Shown here piece after piece: positions 34,887 through 43,752 of a stretch of DNA of 64,000 nt. Origin of the DNA: Chengkuizengella sediminis (lineage in GTDB: Bacteria > Bacillota > Bacilli > Paenibacillales > KCTC-33759); contig NZ_SIJC01000001.1 in the NCBI RefSeq assembly GCF_010078385.1, positions 310,001 to 374,000 of the forward strand, in the 5' to 3' direction. The translations under genes were made by a program, and so were the position numbers. The first letter of the stretch is position 1. Each line of letters starts with the position of its first letter. The notes beneath the pieces were generated by a model. The model made no database searches. It saw nothing but the letters and a program-made list of their open reading frames with translations, and was not told where the DNA came from.

Positions 34887-35147
34887 TTATTCGTCTTCAT
34901 CTTCTTTATTACTTGTAAGTCTTTGGGCTACTGTTTCAGGTTGCACAGCAGATAATATCACATGATCACTATCTGTTAATATCACAGCACGTGTTCGACG
35001 TCCATATGTAGCATCAATCAGCATATGGCGGTCACGTGCTTCTTGAATAATTCTTTTAATGGGTGCCGACTCTGGACTGACTATAGAAATAATACGATTT
35101 GCAGAAACAATATTACCAAAACCAATATTAATAAGTTTTATACCCAT
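34887..35147 (-). CDS. remA: RemA, extracellular matrix regulator (DUF370)
   Basis: An 86-aa RemA/DUF370 DNA-binding protein. RemA activates matrix and osmoprotection genes in B. subtilis. The sequence [37 protein letters not shown] and [20 protein letters not shown] matches the family throughout. It lies between yicC and gmk as in Bacillus. Confidence 0.96.
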   Translation of the reverse strand: MGIKLINIGFGNIVSANRIISIVSPESAPIKRIIQEARDRHMLIDATYGRRTRAVILTDSDHVILSAVQPETVAQRLTSNKEDEDE

Positions 35148-35212
35148 TTCAGTTCCTCCCTATTACCTATTCACAGATTACCTCTTTGATATACATATGA
35201 AGATCATGGCTT

Positions 35213-36094
35213 TCATTGAATATTTTGAACTTGTTCTCTAATTTTCTCTAGTTCTGCTTTCAAATCAACGACTTTGTTTGTGATTTCGGTAAAATTAGAC
35301 TTTGATCCGATCGTATTAACTTCTCTGTTCATTTCTTGGATCAAAAAGTCAAGCTTGCGCCCAACAGGCTCATCTTGATTAAACAATGTATTAAATTGCT
35401 CAAAATGACTTAACAAACGGGTTAACTCTTCATCTATATTAGCACGTTCTGCAATTAAGGCAACCTCCATAGTAAAACGAGATTCATCTAATTGTTTGTC
35501 ATAAACTTCTTGAATTCTCTGTAATAATCTTTCACGCATTTGTTCAACTGCTGATAGTGCCATAGACTGAATTTGTGTATGGAGTTCCTCCATCACTTGT
35601 ACTCGTTTCATTAAATCTTTGCGTAAATGACTTCCTTCTTTCGATCTCATTTCTAATAATTGATGCAAAGCTTCCTCTAAACAATCCGAAATGATTTGAT
35701 TCATCAATTCATCTTGATCAGGTAGATTTTTACGCAATGAAACTAGATCAGGAATAAGCATAAGATCTTTTAGCGATAATGAATCTTGTAGTTTATAACG
35801 AGTTTTAAGCTGATCAGCAGCTTGAAAATAATGATCTGCTAGTTGCCAGTTTATCTCCACTTGTTGCTCAGTGTGGGAATCCTGCTGTTCTATTGTCATA
35901 AATACTTCTACACGACCACGCTGAATCCTTTTTTGAATGATTGTTTTTAACTTTTCTTCAAGTGCCAACCATTCACGAGGCATTTTTATTTTAATTTCAC
36001 GATAACGGTGGTTGACTGTTTTTATATCAATTTGAATTTGATAACCTTTCATCAACCGGATGGCTTGACCAAAACCAGTCATACTTTGTAACAT
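35213..36094 (-). CDS. yloC: YicC/YloC family endoribonuclease
   Basis: A 293-aa YicC-family protein with the N-terminal QSMTGFGQA, VNHRYREIKIKMPREW and the conserved C-terminal DFLIQEMNREVNTIGSKSN. YicC proteins are reported endoribonucleases. The middle is predicted helical and coiled-coil-like. It heads the yicC-remA-gmk-rpoZ group and lies just downstream of yitJ. Confidence 0.93.
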   Translation of the reverse strand: MLQSMTGFGQAIRLMKGYQIQIDIKTVNHRYREIKIKMPREWLALEEKLKTIIQKRIQRGRVEVFMTIEQQDSHTEQQVEINWQLADHYFQAADQLKTRYKLQDSLSLKDLMLIPDLVSLRKNLPDQDELMNQIISDCLEEALHQLLEMRSKEGSHLRKDLMKRVQVMEELHTQIQSMALSAVEQMRERLLQRIQEVYDKQLDESRFTMEVALIAERANIDEELTRLLSHFEQFNTLFNQDEPVGRKLDFLIQEMNREVNTIGSKSNFTEITNKVVDLKAELEKIREQVQNIQ

Positions 36095-36122
36095 TTAGAC
36101 ACATCCAATATTTTATTTTAAT

Positions 36123-38006
36123 TCATTTTGAGATTGGGTACAAGTAATGATCGTAACGATTTGTTTTTACCCATACATATTGCGTTAAATCAGCAGTCAT
36201 TTTGTAAGACATAAAAGGTGTGATCAAATAAATACCTTTGAAATAATTTACAGCCACATCTAATAATTCCTTTGCTATTTCTACACCTTCTCTTCTACCC
36301 TCTTCGCCTGATAAACCTGCCATTCTTTTTCTTACTTCATCTGACAATTGTATTCCAGGCACTTCATTGTGAAGATATTCTGCATTTCGCTCACTTGCAA
36401 GTGGCATAATCCCTATGAAAATAGGAGTATTTAAATGTTTGGTAACTTCATATACATCTTCGATTAAATTGGGGTCATAAACAGGCTGGGTCATAATATA
36501 ATCAGCTCCAGCGTCAATTTTTCTTTCAAGTCGTTTTACCGCTTTATCCAAATGTTTTACATTTGGATTAAAGGCAGCTCCTACTACAAAATTTGCTTTT
36601 TGCTTTAGTGGTCTTCCTGAAAAAGAAATGCCTTCATTAAGCTGTTTAATCATTCTAATCATTTCAAAGGAAGTAGTATCATACACAGAACTAGAACCTG
36701 GTAAATCACCAAATCTAGCCGGATCACCTGTTACCGCTAAAACATGATCAATACCTAGAGCATGCAGCCCCATCATATGAGTCTGAGAACCTATCAAATT
36801 ACGGTCACGACAAGCAATATGCACTAATGGACGGACATCATGTTTTTCCTTAATTAACTGTCCTAAAGCTAAATTACTCATTCTTGTCACTGCTAATGAA
36901 TTATCTGCCATAGTCACGGCATCTGCACCCACTTGTTTTAAAGCTTCTGCCCCTGACATGAACTTGCTTATATCCAAATCTCTCGGTGGATCCAACTCAA
37001 CGATAACTGTATGTCTTTGTTTAACAATTTCAACAATGGAAGGTTCTTTTTCTTCTATTATATTGTTAAAAACGCTAGTTTTATGATGAACTATTGAATC
37101 TTTAGTAGGTCTGGTAGGTAGTGGAATGTGGTCTTGTGGATCAAAACCTTTAAGTGCATCAGTAATTGCACTAACATGCTCAGGTGTAGTTCCACAGCAG
37201 CCACCGATAATTTTAGCTCCTAACTTGGCAAAACGCAATGCACTTTGAGCAAAGTATTCTGGTGAAGCCATGTAAGTATATTCCCCATCCACATAATCCG
37301 GAATTCCTGCATTTGGAAAAACAGATAACGGCACTTCTTCTTGAGGAGAAACATTCTCCAATGTTCTTAACATCAAATTAGGACCACTTCGACAGTTTAA
37401 TCCCACAATATCAGCGCCTTGTTCTCTAACTTGACGAAATGCTTCTGATATAAAAAACCCATCAGATGTACGTCCTGCATCCTCAATAGCAAATTGACAA
37501 ATGATTGGAAGATCACTCTTTGAACGAATGATTTGTATAGGTATAATTGCCTCTTCTAAATCAAAAAAAGTTTCTAGAATAAATCCATCTACTATTCCAT
37601 TTAATAAAGCATCAACTTGTTCTTCAAAATCTTTTCTTAATTGTTCTGTTGTGATGTTATTTCGACGACCAGCTCGAATGGAGCCAATAGCCCCGACAAC
37701 ATATGCATCCTCACCAACAGCACTTCGAGCAATTTCTACCCCAGCACGGTTAATGGCTTTCACTTCATTTTCTAAACCATATTTAGATAACTTTTCTCTA
37801 GTTGCAGTAAATGTATTAGTTTCAATCAAACGAGCTCCTGCTTCATAATATTTACGATGCACGTCCGCTATGACATCAGGTCTAATCATATTAAACTCTT
37901 CATACGAAATACCTACTGGAAATCCAAGGTTATATAAATAGGTTCCCATTGCGCCATCACCGGTAATAATATTGTTTTTAAGTAGTTCGCGCAAATCTGG
38001 TTTCAT
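36123..38006 (-). CDS. yitJ: Homocysteine S-methyltransferase / methylenetetrahydrofolate reductase
   Basis: A 627-aa bifunctional YitJ-type enzyme. The N-terminal homocysteine methyltransferase domain (about 1-290) has ITGDGAMGTYLYNLG, NCRSGPN and the zinc-binding GGCCGTTPEHV. The C-terminal MTHFR domain (about 320-627) is a TIM barrel with VHIACRDRN, AVTGDP and DAGADYIMTQPVYD. It reduces methylene-THF and methylates homocysteine. ATG at 38006 is chosen because GGGGG lies 7 nt upstream; two earlier ATGs are open. No S-box riboswitch was found in the 100 bp upstream. Confidence 0.94.
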   Translation of the reverse strand: MKPDLRELLKNNIITGDGAMGTYLYNLGFPVGISYEEFNMIRPDVIADVHRKYYEAGARLIETNTFTATREKLSKYGLENEVKAINRAGVEIARSAVGEDAYVVGAIGSIRAGRRNNITTEQLRKDFEEQVDALLNGIVDGFILETFFDLEEAIIPIQIIRSKSDLPIICQFAIEDAGRTSDGFFISEAFRQVREQGADIVGLNCRSGPNLMLRTLENVSPQEEVPLSVFPNAGIPDYVDGEYTYMASPEYFAQSALRFAKLGAKIIGGCCGTTPEHVSAITDALKGFDPQDHIPLPTRPTKDSIVHHKTSVFNNIIEEKEPSIVEIVKQRHTVIVELDPPRDLDISKFMSGAEALKQVGADAVTMADNSLAVTRMSNLALGQLIKEKHDVRPLVHIACRDRNLIGSQTHMMGLHALGIDHVLAVTGDPARFGDLPGSSSVYDTTSFEMIRMIKQLNEGISFSGRPLKQKANFVVGAAFNPNVKHLDKAVKRLERKIDAGADYIMTQPVYDPNLIEDVYEVTKHLNTPIFIGIMPLASERNAEYLHNEVPGIQLSDEVRKRMAGLSGEEGRREGVEIAKELLDVAVNYFKGIYLITPFMSYKMTADLTQYVWVKTNRYDHYLYPISK

Positions 38007-38136
38007 TTCCATCCCCCACATTTAAAATATTATACTTAAATGTATCATAAAACGGGTAGAAAGATAAGTAATTAAGCAAATCTTCTTATTAAAAACCCAG
38101 TATAAGTAATTGTTTAAAAATTTATGTTATAGCAAA

Positions 38137-38196
38137 AAAAGGACTGCTTTAAGTCGTTGATAAAATCTTAATAGACTTCCGACAATCCTTTTTTAT
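38137..38196 (-). terminator. narK terminator
   Basis: A minus-strand stem of AAAAAAGGATTG with CAGTCCTTTTTT (one mismatch), an inner GAAGTC/GACTT helix and a T7 tail. It lies 55-110 bp after the narK stop. Confidence 0.65.
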
Positions 38197-38249
38197 CAGC
38201 TTATTGACACTAAATTTATTAAAACACTTATCTGTGATTTATCGATCAT

Positions 38250-39452
38250 CTAAACTTTATTAACCATAACTTGAGCATTCCTAACTCGACTTGTTTTTTG
38301 CATAACTACTAATATAACAATTGCAACTAAAATAGTCCCAGATACCCACCAGAAGCCATAGGTGTATGTTCCAGTAAGTTCTTTGAAAGTACCTAATATA
38401 TTGGGAAGGAAAAATCCTCCTAATCCACCAGCAGCCCCAACAAAGCCAGTTAAAAGTCCGACCTCTTTAGGAAATTGGACAGGGATAACTTGAAAGAGTG
38501 CTCCATTGGCTGCACCTAAAAATAGTAATGTTAAAAACAACATAGCTAATGCTACATAAACTGAAGGAAGCATACCTACTATCAATAATGTAATCATCGC
38601 ACCACTAAATAAAAAAACTAATAAACGTAATCCTCCATATCTATCTGCGAAGTACCCTCCAATCGGACGTATAAAGCTACCTGCAAAAACACATAATGTA
38701 ACAAAATCTCCAGCAGTAACCTTACTTACACCATACTGATCATAAAAGAATAAAGTTAAATAACCTGTTAAACCAACAAAACCACCAAAAGACAAACTAT
38801 AAAAAAAGCTATACAACCATGTATGTTTATGTTTGATCACCTGCATGTATTCTGAAACTTTCATAGGTTTTACAGCTTTAGGATTATCTTTAGCTAATAT
38901 AGTAAATACCACAAACGCAATGAGTAATGGTAAAAGTGCTATTCCAAAAACAGCCTGCCAACTGTACATTTCAGCTAACCGTGGTCCAAACAACGTTGCT
39001 ATGACCGTACCACTATTACCCGCTCCTGCAATCCCCATGGCTAAACCTTGATGTTTTTTAGGATACCAACGACTTGCCAATGGTAACGCAACGGCAAAAC
39101 TTGCTCCAGCGACACCAAGTAAAAATCCTAACATGTAAATTTGAGGAAGATTGTTTGCGAATAACCATCCCCATGTTAATGGGATCATCGTTAAAATCAT
39201 ACCGATTTGACCAATACGTTTTCCACCGAATCGATCTGCCATTAATCCCATAGGAATGCGTAATAAAGCTCCACCCAATACTGGAATCCCAACCATCATA
39301 CCCTTTTCAAAATCGGAAAGTCCTAAATCCTCAACGATAAACGTACCTGTAGGACCAAGTAGAACCCATATCATAAAACTAATATCAAAATATAAAAATG
39401 AGGCAAATAATGTTGGGTTATGTCCACTTCTTAAAAATTCTTTTAATCTCAT
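38250..39452 (-). CDS. narK: NarK-type nitrate/nitrite transporter (MFS)
   Basis: A 400-aa major-facilitator protein with about 12 membrane segments. The NarK-family signatures are GHNPTLFASFLYFDISFMIW at the N-terminus, GMVGIP-type loop and GAGNSGTVIATLFGP near residue 130, and FVGAAGGLGGFFLPN near residue 345. It probably imports nitrate or exports nitrite during anaerobic respiration. ATG at 39452 is chosen over a start at 39533 because the Fnr box and promoter lie in that stretch. No nar, nir or nas enzyme gene is in the window. Confidence 0.92.
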   Translation of the reverse strand: MRLKEFLRSGHNPTLFASFLYFDISFMIWVLLGPTGTFIVEDLGLSDFEKGMMVGIPVLGGALLRIPMGLMADRFGGKRIGQIGMILTMIPLTWGWLFANNLPQIYMLGFLLGVAGASFAVALPLASRWYPKKHQGLAMGIAGAGNSGTVIATLFGPRLAEMYSWQAVFGIALLPLLIAFVVFTILAKDNPKAVKPMKVSEYMQVIKHKHTWLYSFFYSLSFGGFVGLTGYLTLFFYDQYGVSKVTAGDFVTLCVFAGSFIRPIGGYFADRYGGLRLLVFLFSGAMITLLIVGMLPSVYVALAMLFLTLLFLGAANGALFQVIPVQFPKEVGLLTGFVGAAGGLGGFFLPNILGTFKELTGTYTYGFWWVSGTILVAIVILVVMQKTSRVRNAQVMVNKV

Positions 39453-39484
39453 CCCACCCACACTCCTTAAATTAATGGTATTTC

Positions 39485-39534
39485 TTTTTAAATTGTAAGC
39501 GCGCCCAAGGAGTAAGGATGTGATATTTATCACA
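39485..39534 (-). promoter_or_regulatory. Fnr-dependent class II promoter of narK
   Basis: TGTGATATTTATCACA (39519-39534) is a perfect TGTGA-N6-TCACA Fnr/CRP-type palindrome. On the minus strand TACAAT (39497-39492) is a -10 element. A start near 39485 places the box centre at -41.5, the classic activator position. This predicts induction without oxygen. Confidence 0.82.
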
Positions 39535-39596
39535 AATGATCATAAGTTCATAAAAAATTCATTTTATATACATGTTTAAATGTAGAAATCTGAAAT

Positions 39597-39637
39597 AAAA
39601 CCTCCCCACCACATTCTAGTGATTTGAAGGTTTCTTT
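39597..39637 (-). terminator. dapF terminator, hairpin family copy A
   Basis: An AAACCT/AGGTTT stem with a partly paired inner region, followed on the minus strand by TTTATTTC. It resembles the hairpin at 40629-40673 base for base over about 35 positions. Confidence 0.55.
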
Positions 39638-39644
39638 GGTTATT

Positions 39645-40478
39645 TTAAAGAAGTTTTCCTCGGTACACTTCCTCAGCTGGACCCGTCATATATACATGAT
39701 TATCTTCTTCATTCCATTCAATGAATAAATCCCCACCTTTTAAGGACACCGTTGCATTACGATCAGATTTTTCGTTTAAAACAGAAGCAACTACAGTTGC
39801 GCATGCTCCAGTTCCACAAGCTAATGTAGGACCAGCTCCTCTTTCCCATACACGCATATCCATGAAAGAAGTATCTCTTATCGAGACAAACTCCACATTA
39901 ATTTTATTAGGAAATAGTGGGTGTTTTTCTAGTTTTGGACCCCATGTTGCTAAATCAAAATTCACTGCATCATCTACATAAATCACACAATGAGGATTTC
40001 CCATCGATACCGCTGTAAAATGAAATTGTCTACCTTCAACCTCTATAGGATAGTTCACTACAACATCTTGATCTATTGTAGTTGGTACTTGTTTCCCTTG
40101 TAATATTGGTTCTCCCATATCCACTTTTACGGTGTTCACTTTTCCTTGGTTTACGTTCAACCATACTTTTTGTGCACCCGCACCAATGGTTTCAATTGAA
40201 ATTTCTGTTTTATTTGTTAATCCTTGATCGTATACATACTTTGCCACACAACGAATTGCATTTCCACACTGCTCAGCTTCTGAACCGTCCGAATTAATAA
40301 TCCGCATCATAAAATCTGCCTTTTGTGATGGGAGAATATATACTAAACCATCTGCACCTATTCCAAAATATCTATTACAAACTTTAATCGCTAAATCTGA
40401 AGCTTTTTCTGGTAATTGTTTTTCCCCCGAAACAATAATGAAGTCGTTGCCTAAACCATTCATTTTTGTAAATTCCAT
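39645..40478 (-). CDS. dapF: Diaminopimelate epimerase
   Basis: A 277-aa enzyme that converts LL- to meso-diaminopimelate for lysine and cell wall. Both catalytic cysteines are visible: EQCGNAIRCVAKYV near residue 73 and LACGTGACATVVASV near 220. The N-terminal MEFTKMNGLGNDFIIV is typical. ATG at 40478 has AAGGAG 8 nt upstream; a GTG three codons earlier is open. It is a single-gene unit flanked by two similar hairpins. Confidence 0.97.
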   Translation of the reverse strand: MEFTKMNGLGNDFIIVSGEKQLPEKASDLAIKVCNRYFGIGADGLVYILPSQKADFMMRIINSDGSEAEQCGNAIRCVAKYVYDQGLTNKTEISIETIGAGAQKVWLNVNQGKVNTVKVDMGEPILQGKQVPTTIDQDVVVNYPIEVEGRQFHFTAVSMGNPHCVIYVDDAVNFDLATWGPKLEKHPLFPNKINVEFVSIRDTSFMDMRVWERGAGPTLACGTGACATVVASVLNEKSDRNATVSLKGGDLFIEWNEEDNHVYMTGPAEEVYRGKLL

Positions 40479-40628
40479 TAAAATCACTCCTTCAATCTAA
40501 TCTACAATAATTTAACATGATTGTTCAAGTAATAAAATAGATTTTAATACATTAATTTTGTATTCAGAAACGAAATCACTTTAAATAATACATTTTACAT
40601 ACCCATGCTTGTGAATCCAATCTCATTA

Positions 40629-40673
40629 AAAAGAACCTCCTAACCACTTACTAAGTGATTTTGAAAGTTCTTT
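40629..40673 (-). terminator. Calcium ATPase terminator, hairpin family copy B
   Basis: AAAGAAC/GTTCTTT outer stem and CACTT/AAGTG inner stem, followed on the minus strand by TTTTTAATG. It lies about 130 bp after the calcium ATPase stop and resembles the hairpin at 39597-39637. The space from 40479 to 40628 shows nothing else. Confidence 0.55.
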
Positions 40674-40683
40674 AGATAATTAA

Positions 40684-40778
40684 CCTTCATAGCTTTGCTT
40701 CACTTTTTGGATGTTTATATTCTGGGCCCCGCAAAAGTAATAGGATTAATCTTCCAGACTTATCCTCACTTTTGTGGG
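40684..40778 (-). repeat. Dispersed intergenic repeat, copy 2 (inverted)
   Basis: The reverse complement reads CCCACAAAAGTGAGGATAAG, then TTAATCCTATTACTTTTGCG, GGGCCC, ATAAAC and AAAAAGTGAAGCAAAGCTAT. It parallels the block at 8432-8529 element by element. Confidence 0.7.
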
Positions 40779-40800
40779 TATTGTTTTTCTGGGGTAAGTG

Positions 40801-43578
40801 TTACCTTGCCATCGGTTTGGAGCTAAATTTGATTCTTTTCTTTTTTCTAAACATTGTTTTAATTACACTTCCAGCCCCAAAGAAGAAACTCGGAATTCCT
40901 GCAAATACTAATACTAATGACCATTCATTTAAGCCCAAACCTACTGTTTTAAAAATAGGTTGAAGAGCGTCAATATATAATACACCTAATAACAACAATA
41001 CAGAGGATAACACCGCTATAACTAAATACATATTTTGAAATATGTTTCGATGAAAAATTGACTGTGAGCTTCGACAATCAAAAACATGTATGAGTTGAGC
41101 CATCACAAGAGTTGAAAATGCAACCGTTTGTGCTCTAACTAACGTATCTGGATCTCCAGGGTTTTCTCTTAAGATAATCCAAAACGCAGCAAGTGTACAT
41201 ATCCCAATGACAATCCCACGACTAATAATTTTCCAACCTAACCTTCTGCCAAATATATTTTCCTTTGCTGGGCGGGGTTTTTGTTTCATCAAATCATCCT
41301 CAGCTTGATCTACCCCTAGTGCCATAGCAGGTAATCCATCGGTAACCAAGTTCACCCATAAAATTTGTATAGGAACTAGAGGAAGCGGCATTCCCATCAT
41401 CATAGCAATAAACATTGTTAAAATTTCCCCTACATTCGAAGCAAGCAAGTAACGAATAAATTTACGAATATTTTCATAAATGCCTCTACCTTCCTCAATT
41501 GCTGACACAATAGTAGTAAAATTATCATCACTTAACACTAATGCAGATGCCTCTTTAGAAACATCCGTTCCCGTTATTCCCATCGAAATCCCAATATCAG
41601 CAGCCTTGATAGCAGGCGCATCATTTACACCATCACCTGTCATTGCTACAACATGACCTTTTCTCTGGAGAGATTTAACAATTCTTAGTTTATGCTCAGG
41701 TGAAACACGGGCAAATACATTCACATCATCTATCATTTGATCTAACTCATCATCTGACATTTTAGCGAGTTGTTTTCCATTGATTGTACGACCACCATCT
41801 TTATAAACAATTCCTAATTGTCTGGCAATCGCTTCCGCTGTTGTTTGATGATCTCCTGTGATCATCACTGTTTTAATCCCTGCTTTTTTACATTTAAATA
41901 TAGCCTCATGAACTTCTTTTCGAGGAGGATCTATCATACCTGTTAATCCAACAAATATTAAATTATTTTCTAAAGCCTCATCATCATCTTGTGATTCTGA
42001 CTTTCTTATATCTCGATAAGCTAAACCTAAAACTCTTAAAGCAGATCTGGCCATTGCTTCGTTAGCAGATAAAATTTTCTTTCTTAATGTTTCGTTCAAA
42101 GGGGTTACTTTCCCTTCCCATAGAACATAAGAACAACGATCTAACAATAAATCAGGTGCCCCTTTTGTACATATTAACTTTCCACCTTGATGTTTTACTA
42201 GGACAGACATTCTTTTTCTTTCTGAATCGAAAGGGAGCTCCTTTTCTCTTTGATATAAGTTTTGTAAGGAAGAATATGTCATACCTGCTTTAGCACCCAA
42301 TACAAGTAAAGCCCCCTCAGTAGGATCTCCATCAATGCTCCAGTCTGATTGTTGCTTTTGGTTTCTTTTTTTGTTTTGTTTATCTGATGTTTTTTGCAAA
42401 GTAGCATTATTACAAAGGACAGATATTTGCATTAAACGCCGAATAGATGAATCTTTTTGTACATCCATCGTTTTTCCTTTATGTTTTAGCTCTCCCGCAG
42501 GTCTATAACCGTCCCCTGATACTTCTAAAATTTTATCTTCCATCCATAAATGAGTCACTGTCATTTTGTTCTGTGTTAACGTTCCTGTTTTGTCAGAGCA
42601 AATAACAGAAGCACACCCTAATGTTTCAACAGAAGGCAGTTTTCTCACTATGGCTTTCCGTTTTATCATTCGTTGAACACCAAGTGCAAGCGCGATAGTT
42701 ACAATTGCTGGTAGACCTTCTGGTATAGCTGCAACAGCTAAACTTACACCCGCCAAAAACATACCGTACGTTGGTTGTCCATGTAATATTCCTGCAACAA
42801 CAACCATAATCGTTAACCCAATAGATAATGCTATTAATATTTTACCTAACTGCTCTAAGCGATGTTGAAGTGGAGTCTCTGCTGATTCTGTATTTTGAAT
42901 CAAATCTGCAATTTTACCCATTTCTGTATCCATTCCAGTTTTAACAACGATGCCTTTTGCAGTTCCTTTCGTAATCATAGTTCCCATAAAACCTAAATTT
43001 CGTTGATCACCCAAAGGAACTTCATCTTCTTCAATCGTTTCATGGTGTTTTGTCACAGATACAGATTCACCTGTTAATGCCGATTCCTCTACTTGTAATC
43101 CATTTGTATTAATAAACCTTATATCTGCAGGGATACGATCACCACCAGTCACTAAAATCAAGTCACCGGGTACAAGCTCACTCGCTTTAATACTCATCTC
43201 TACTCCATTTCTGATAACTCTAGCTGTGGGTGCAGACATTTCCTTTAAAGCACGTAAGGACCGTTCCGCTCTAAATTCCTGAACAAAACCTAATATACCA
43301 TTCATAACAATGATAGCAATGATCGTTATAGCATCCAAATATTCACCCAGCAACCCTGATATCAATACCGCACCAACCAATACTAGTACCATAAAATCTT
43401 TAAATTGATTTAAAAATAATATAATAGGTGAAATCTTTTGTTTTTCGATGATCACATTTTCCCCAAACTCTTCTAGGTTCCTAGTTACTTCCTTTCCAGA
43501 AAGCCCCTCTTTGGCATTCACTCTGTATGTTTCTAACGTTTCATCTGTGCTTAGTTGGTACCATTTCCTTTGACTCAT
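40801..43578 (-). CDS. yloB: SERCA-type calcium-translocating P-type ATPase (YloB)
   Basis: A 925-aa P2A-type ATPase with an N-terminal cation-ATPase domain, ten probable membrane segments, PEGLPAIVTIALALGVQRM near residue 292, the phosphorylation motif DKTGTLTQNK near residue 333, and the hinge TGDGVNDAPAIKAADIGI near residue 620. It pumps Ca2+ out of the cell; in B. subtilis YloB accumulates in spores. GGGGGA lies 6 nt before ATG 43578. It is divergent from rqcH, matching the yloA-yloB neighbourhood of Bacillus except that yloA is inverted. Confidence 0.95.
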   Translation of the reverse strand: MSQRKWYQLSTDETLETYRVNAKEGLSGKEVTRNLEEFGENVIIEKQKISPIILFLNQFKDFMVLVLVGAVLISGLLGEYLDAITIIAIIVMNGILGFVQEFRAERSLRALKEMSAPTARVIRNGVEMSIKASELVPGDLILVTGGDRIPADIRFINTNGLQVEESALTGESVSVTKHHETIEEDEVPLGDQRNLGFMGTMITKGTAKGIVVKTGMDTEMGKIADLIQNTESAETPLQHRLEQLGKILIALSIGLTIMVVVAGILHGQPTYGMFLAGVSLAVAAIPEGLPAIVTIALALGVQRMIKRKAIVRKLPSVETLGCASVICSDKTGTLTQNKMTVTHLWMEDKILEVSGDGYRPAGELKHKGKTMDVQKDSSIRRLMQISVLCNNATLQKTSDKQNKKRNQKQQSDWSIDGDPTEGALLVLGAKAGMTYSSLQNLYQREKELPFDSERKRMSVLVKHQGGKLICTKGAPDLLLDRCSYVLWEGKVTPLNETLRKKILSANEAMARSALRVLGLAYRDIRKSESQDDDEALENNLIFVGLTGMIDPPRKEVHEAIFKCKKAGIKTVMITGDHQTTAEAIARQLGIVYKDGGRTINGKQLAKMSDDELDQMIDDVNVFARVSPEHKLRIVKSLQRKGHVVAMTGDGVNDAPAIKAADIGISMGITGTDVSKEASALVLSDDNFTTIVSAIEEGRGIYENIRKFIRYLLASNVGEILTMFIAMMMGMPLPLVPIQILWVNLVTDGLPAMALGVDQAEDDLMKQKPRPAKENIFGRRLGWKIISRGIVIGICTLAAFWIILRENPGDPDTLVRAQTVAFSTLVMAQLIHVFDCRSSQSIFHRNIFQNMYLVIAVLSSVLLLLGVLYIDALQPIFKTVGLGLNEWSLVLVFAGIPSFFFGAGSVIKTMFRKKKRIKFSSKPMAR

Positions 43579-43752
43579 CACTTGTCCCCCTCCCTAAAAC
43601 CTTGTCTAGGGTAAATGTATTCAGACAAGCCACAAATTATCACTTTTATAACGAACTTTTTAATCTTGCAAATATAGTATAAAATAAGGAGATACTTGCA
43701 AAAAAACTTTACTAAGTATTGATTTAGAAACAAGAAATGGAGCGTACAAAAT

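Noticed and set aside
38007-38140. S-box (SAM) riboswitch upstream of yitJ
   Set aside because: The conserved helices and the GGTGGAGGGA-type core were not found.
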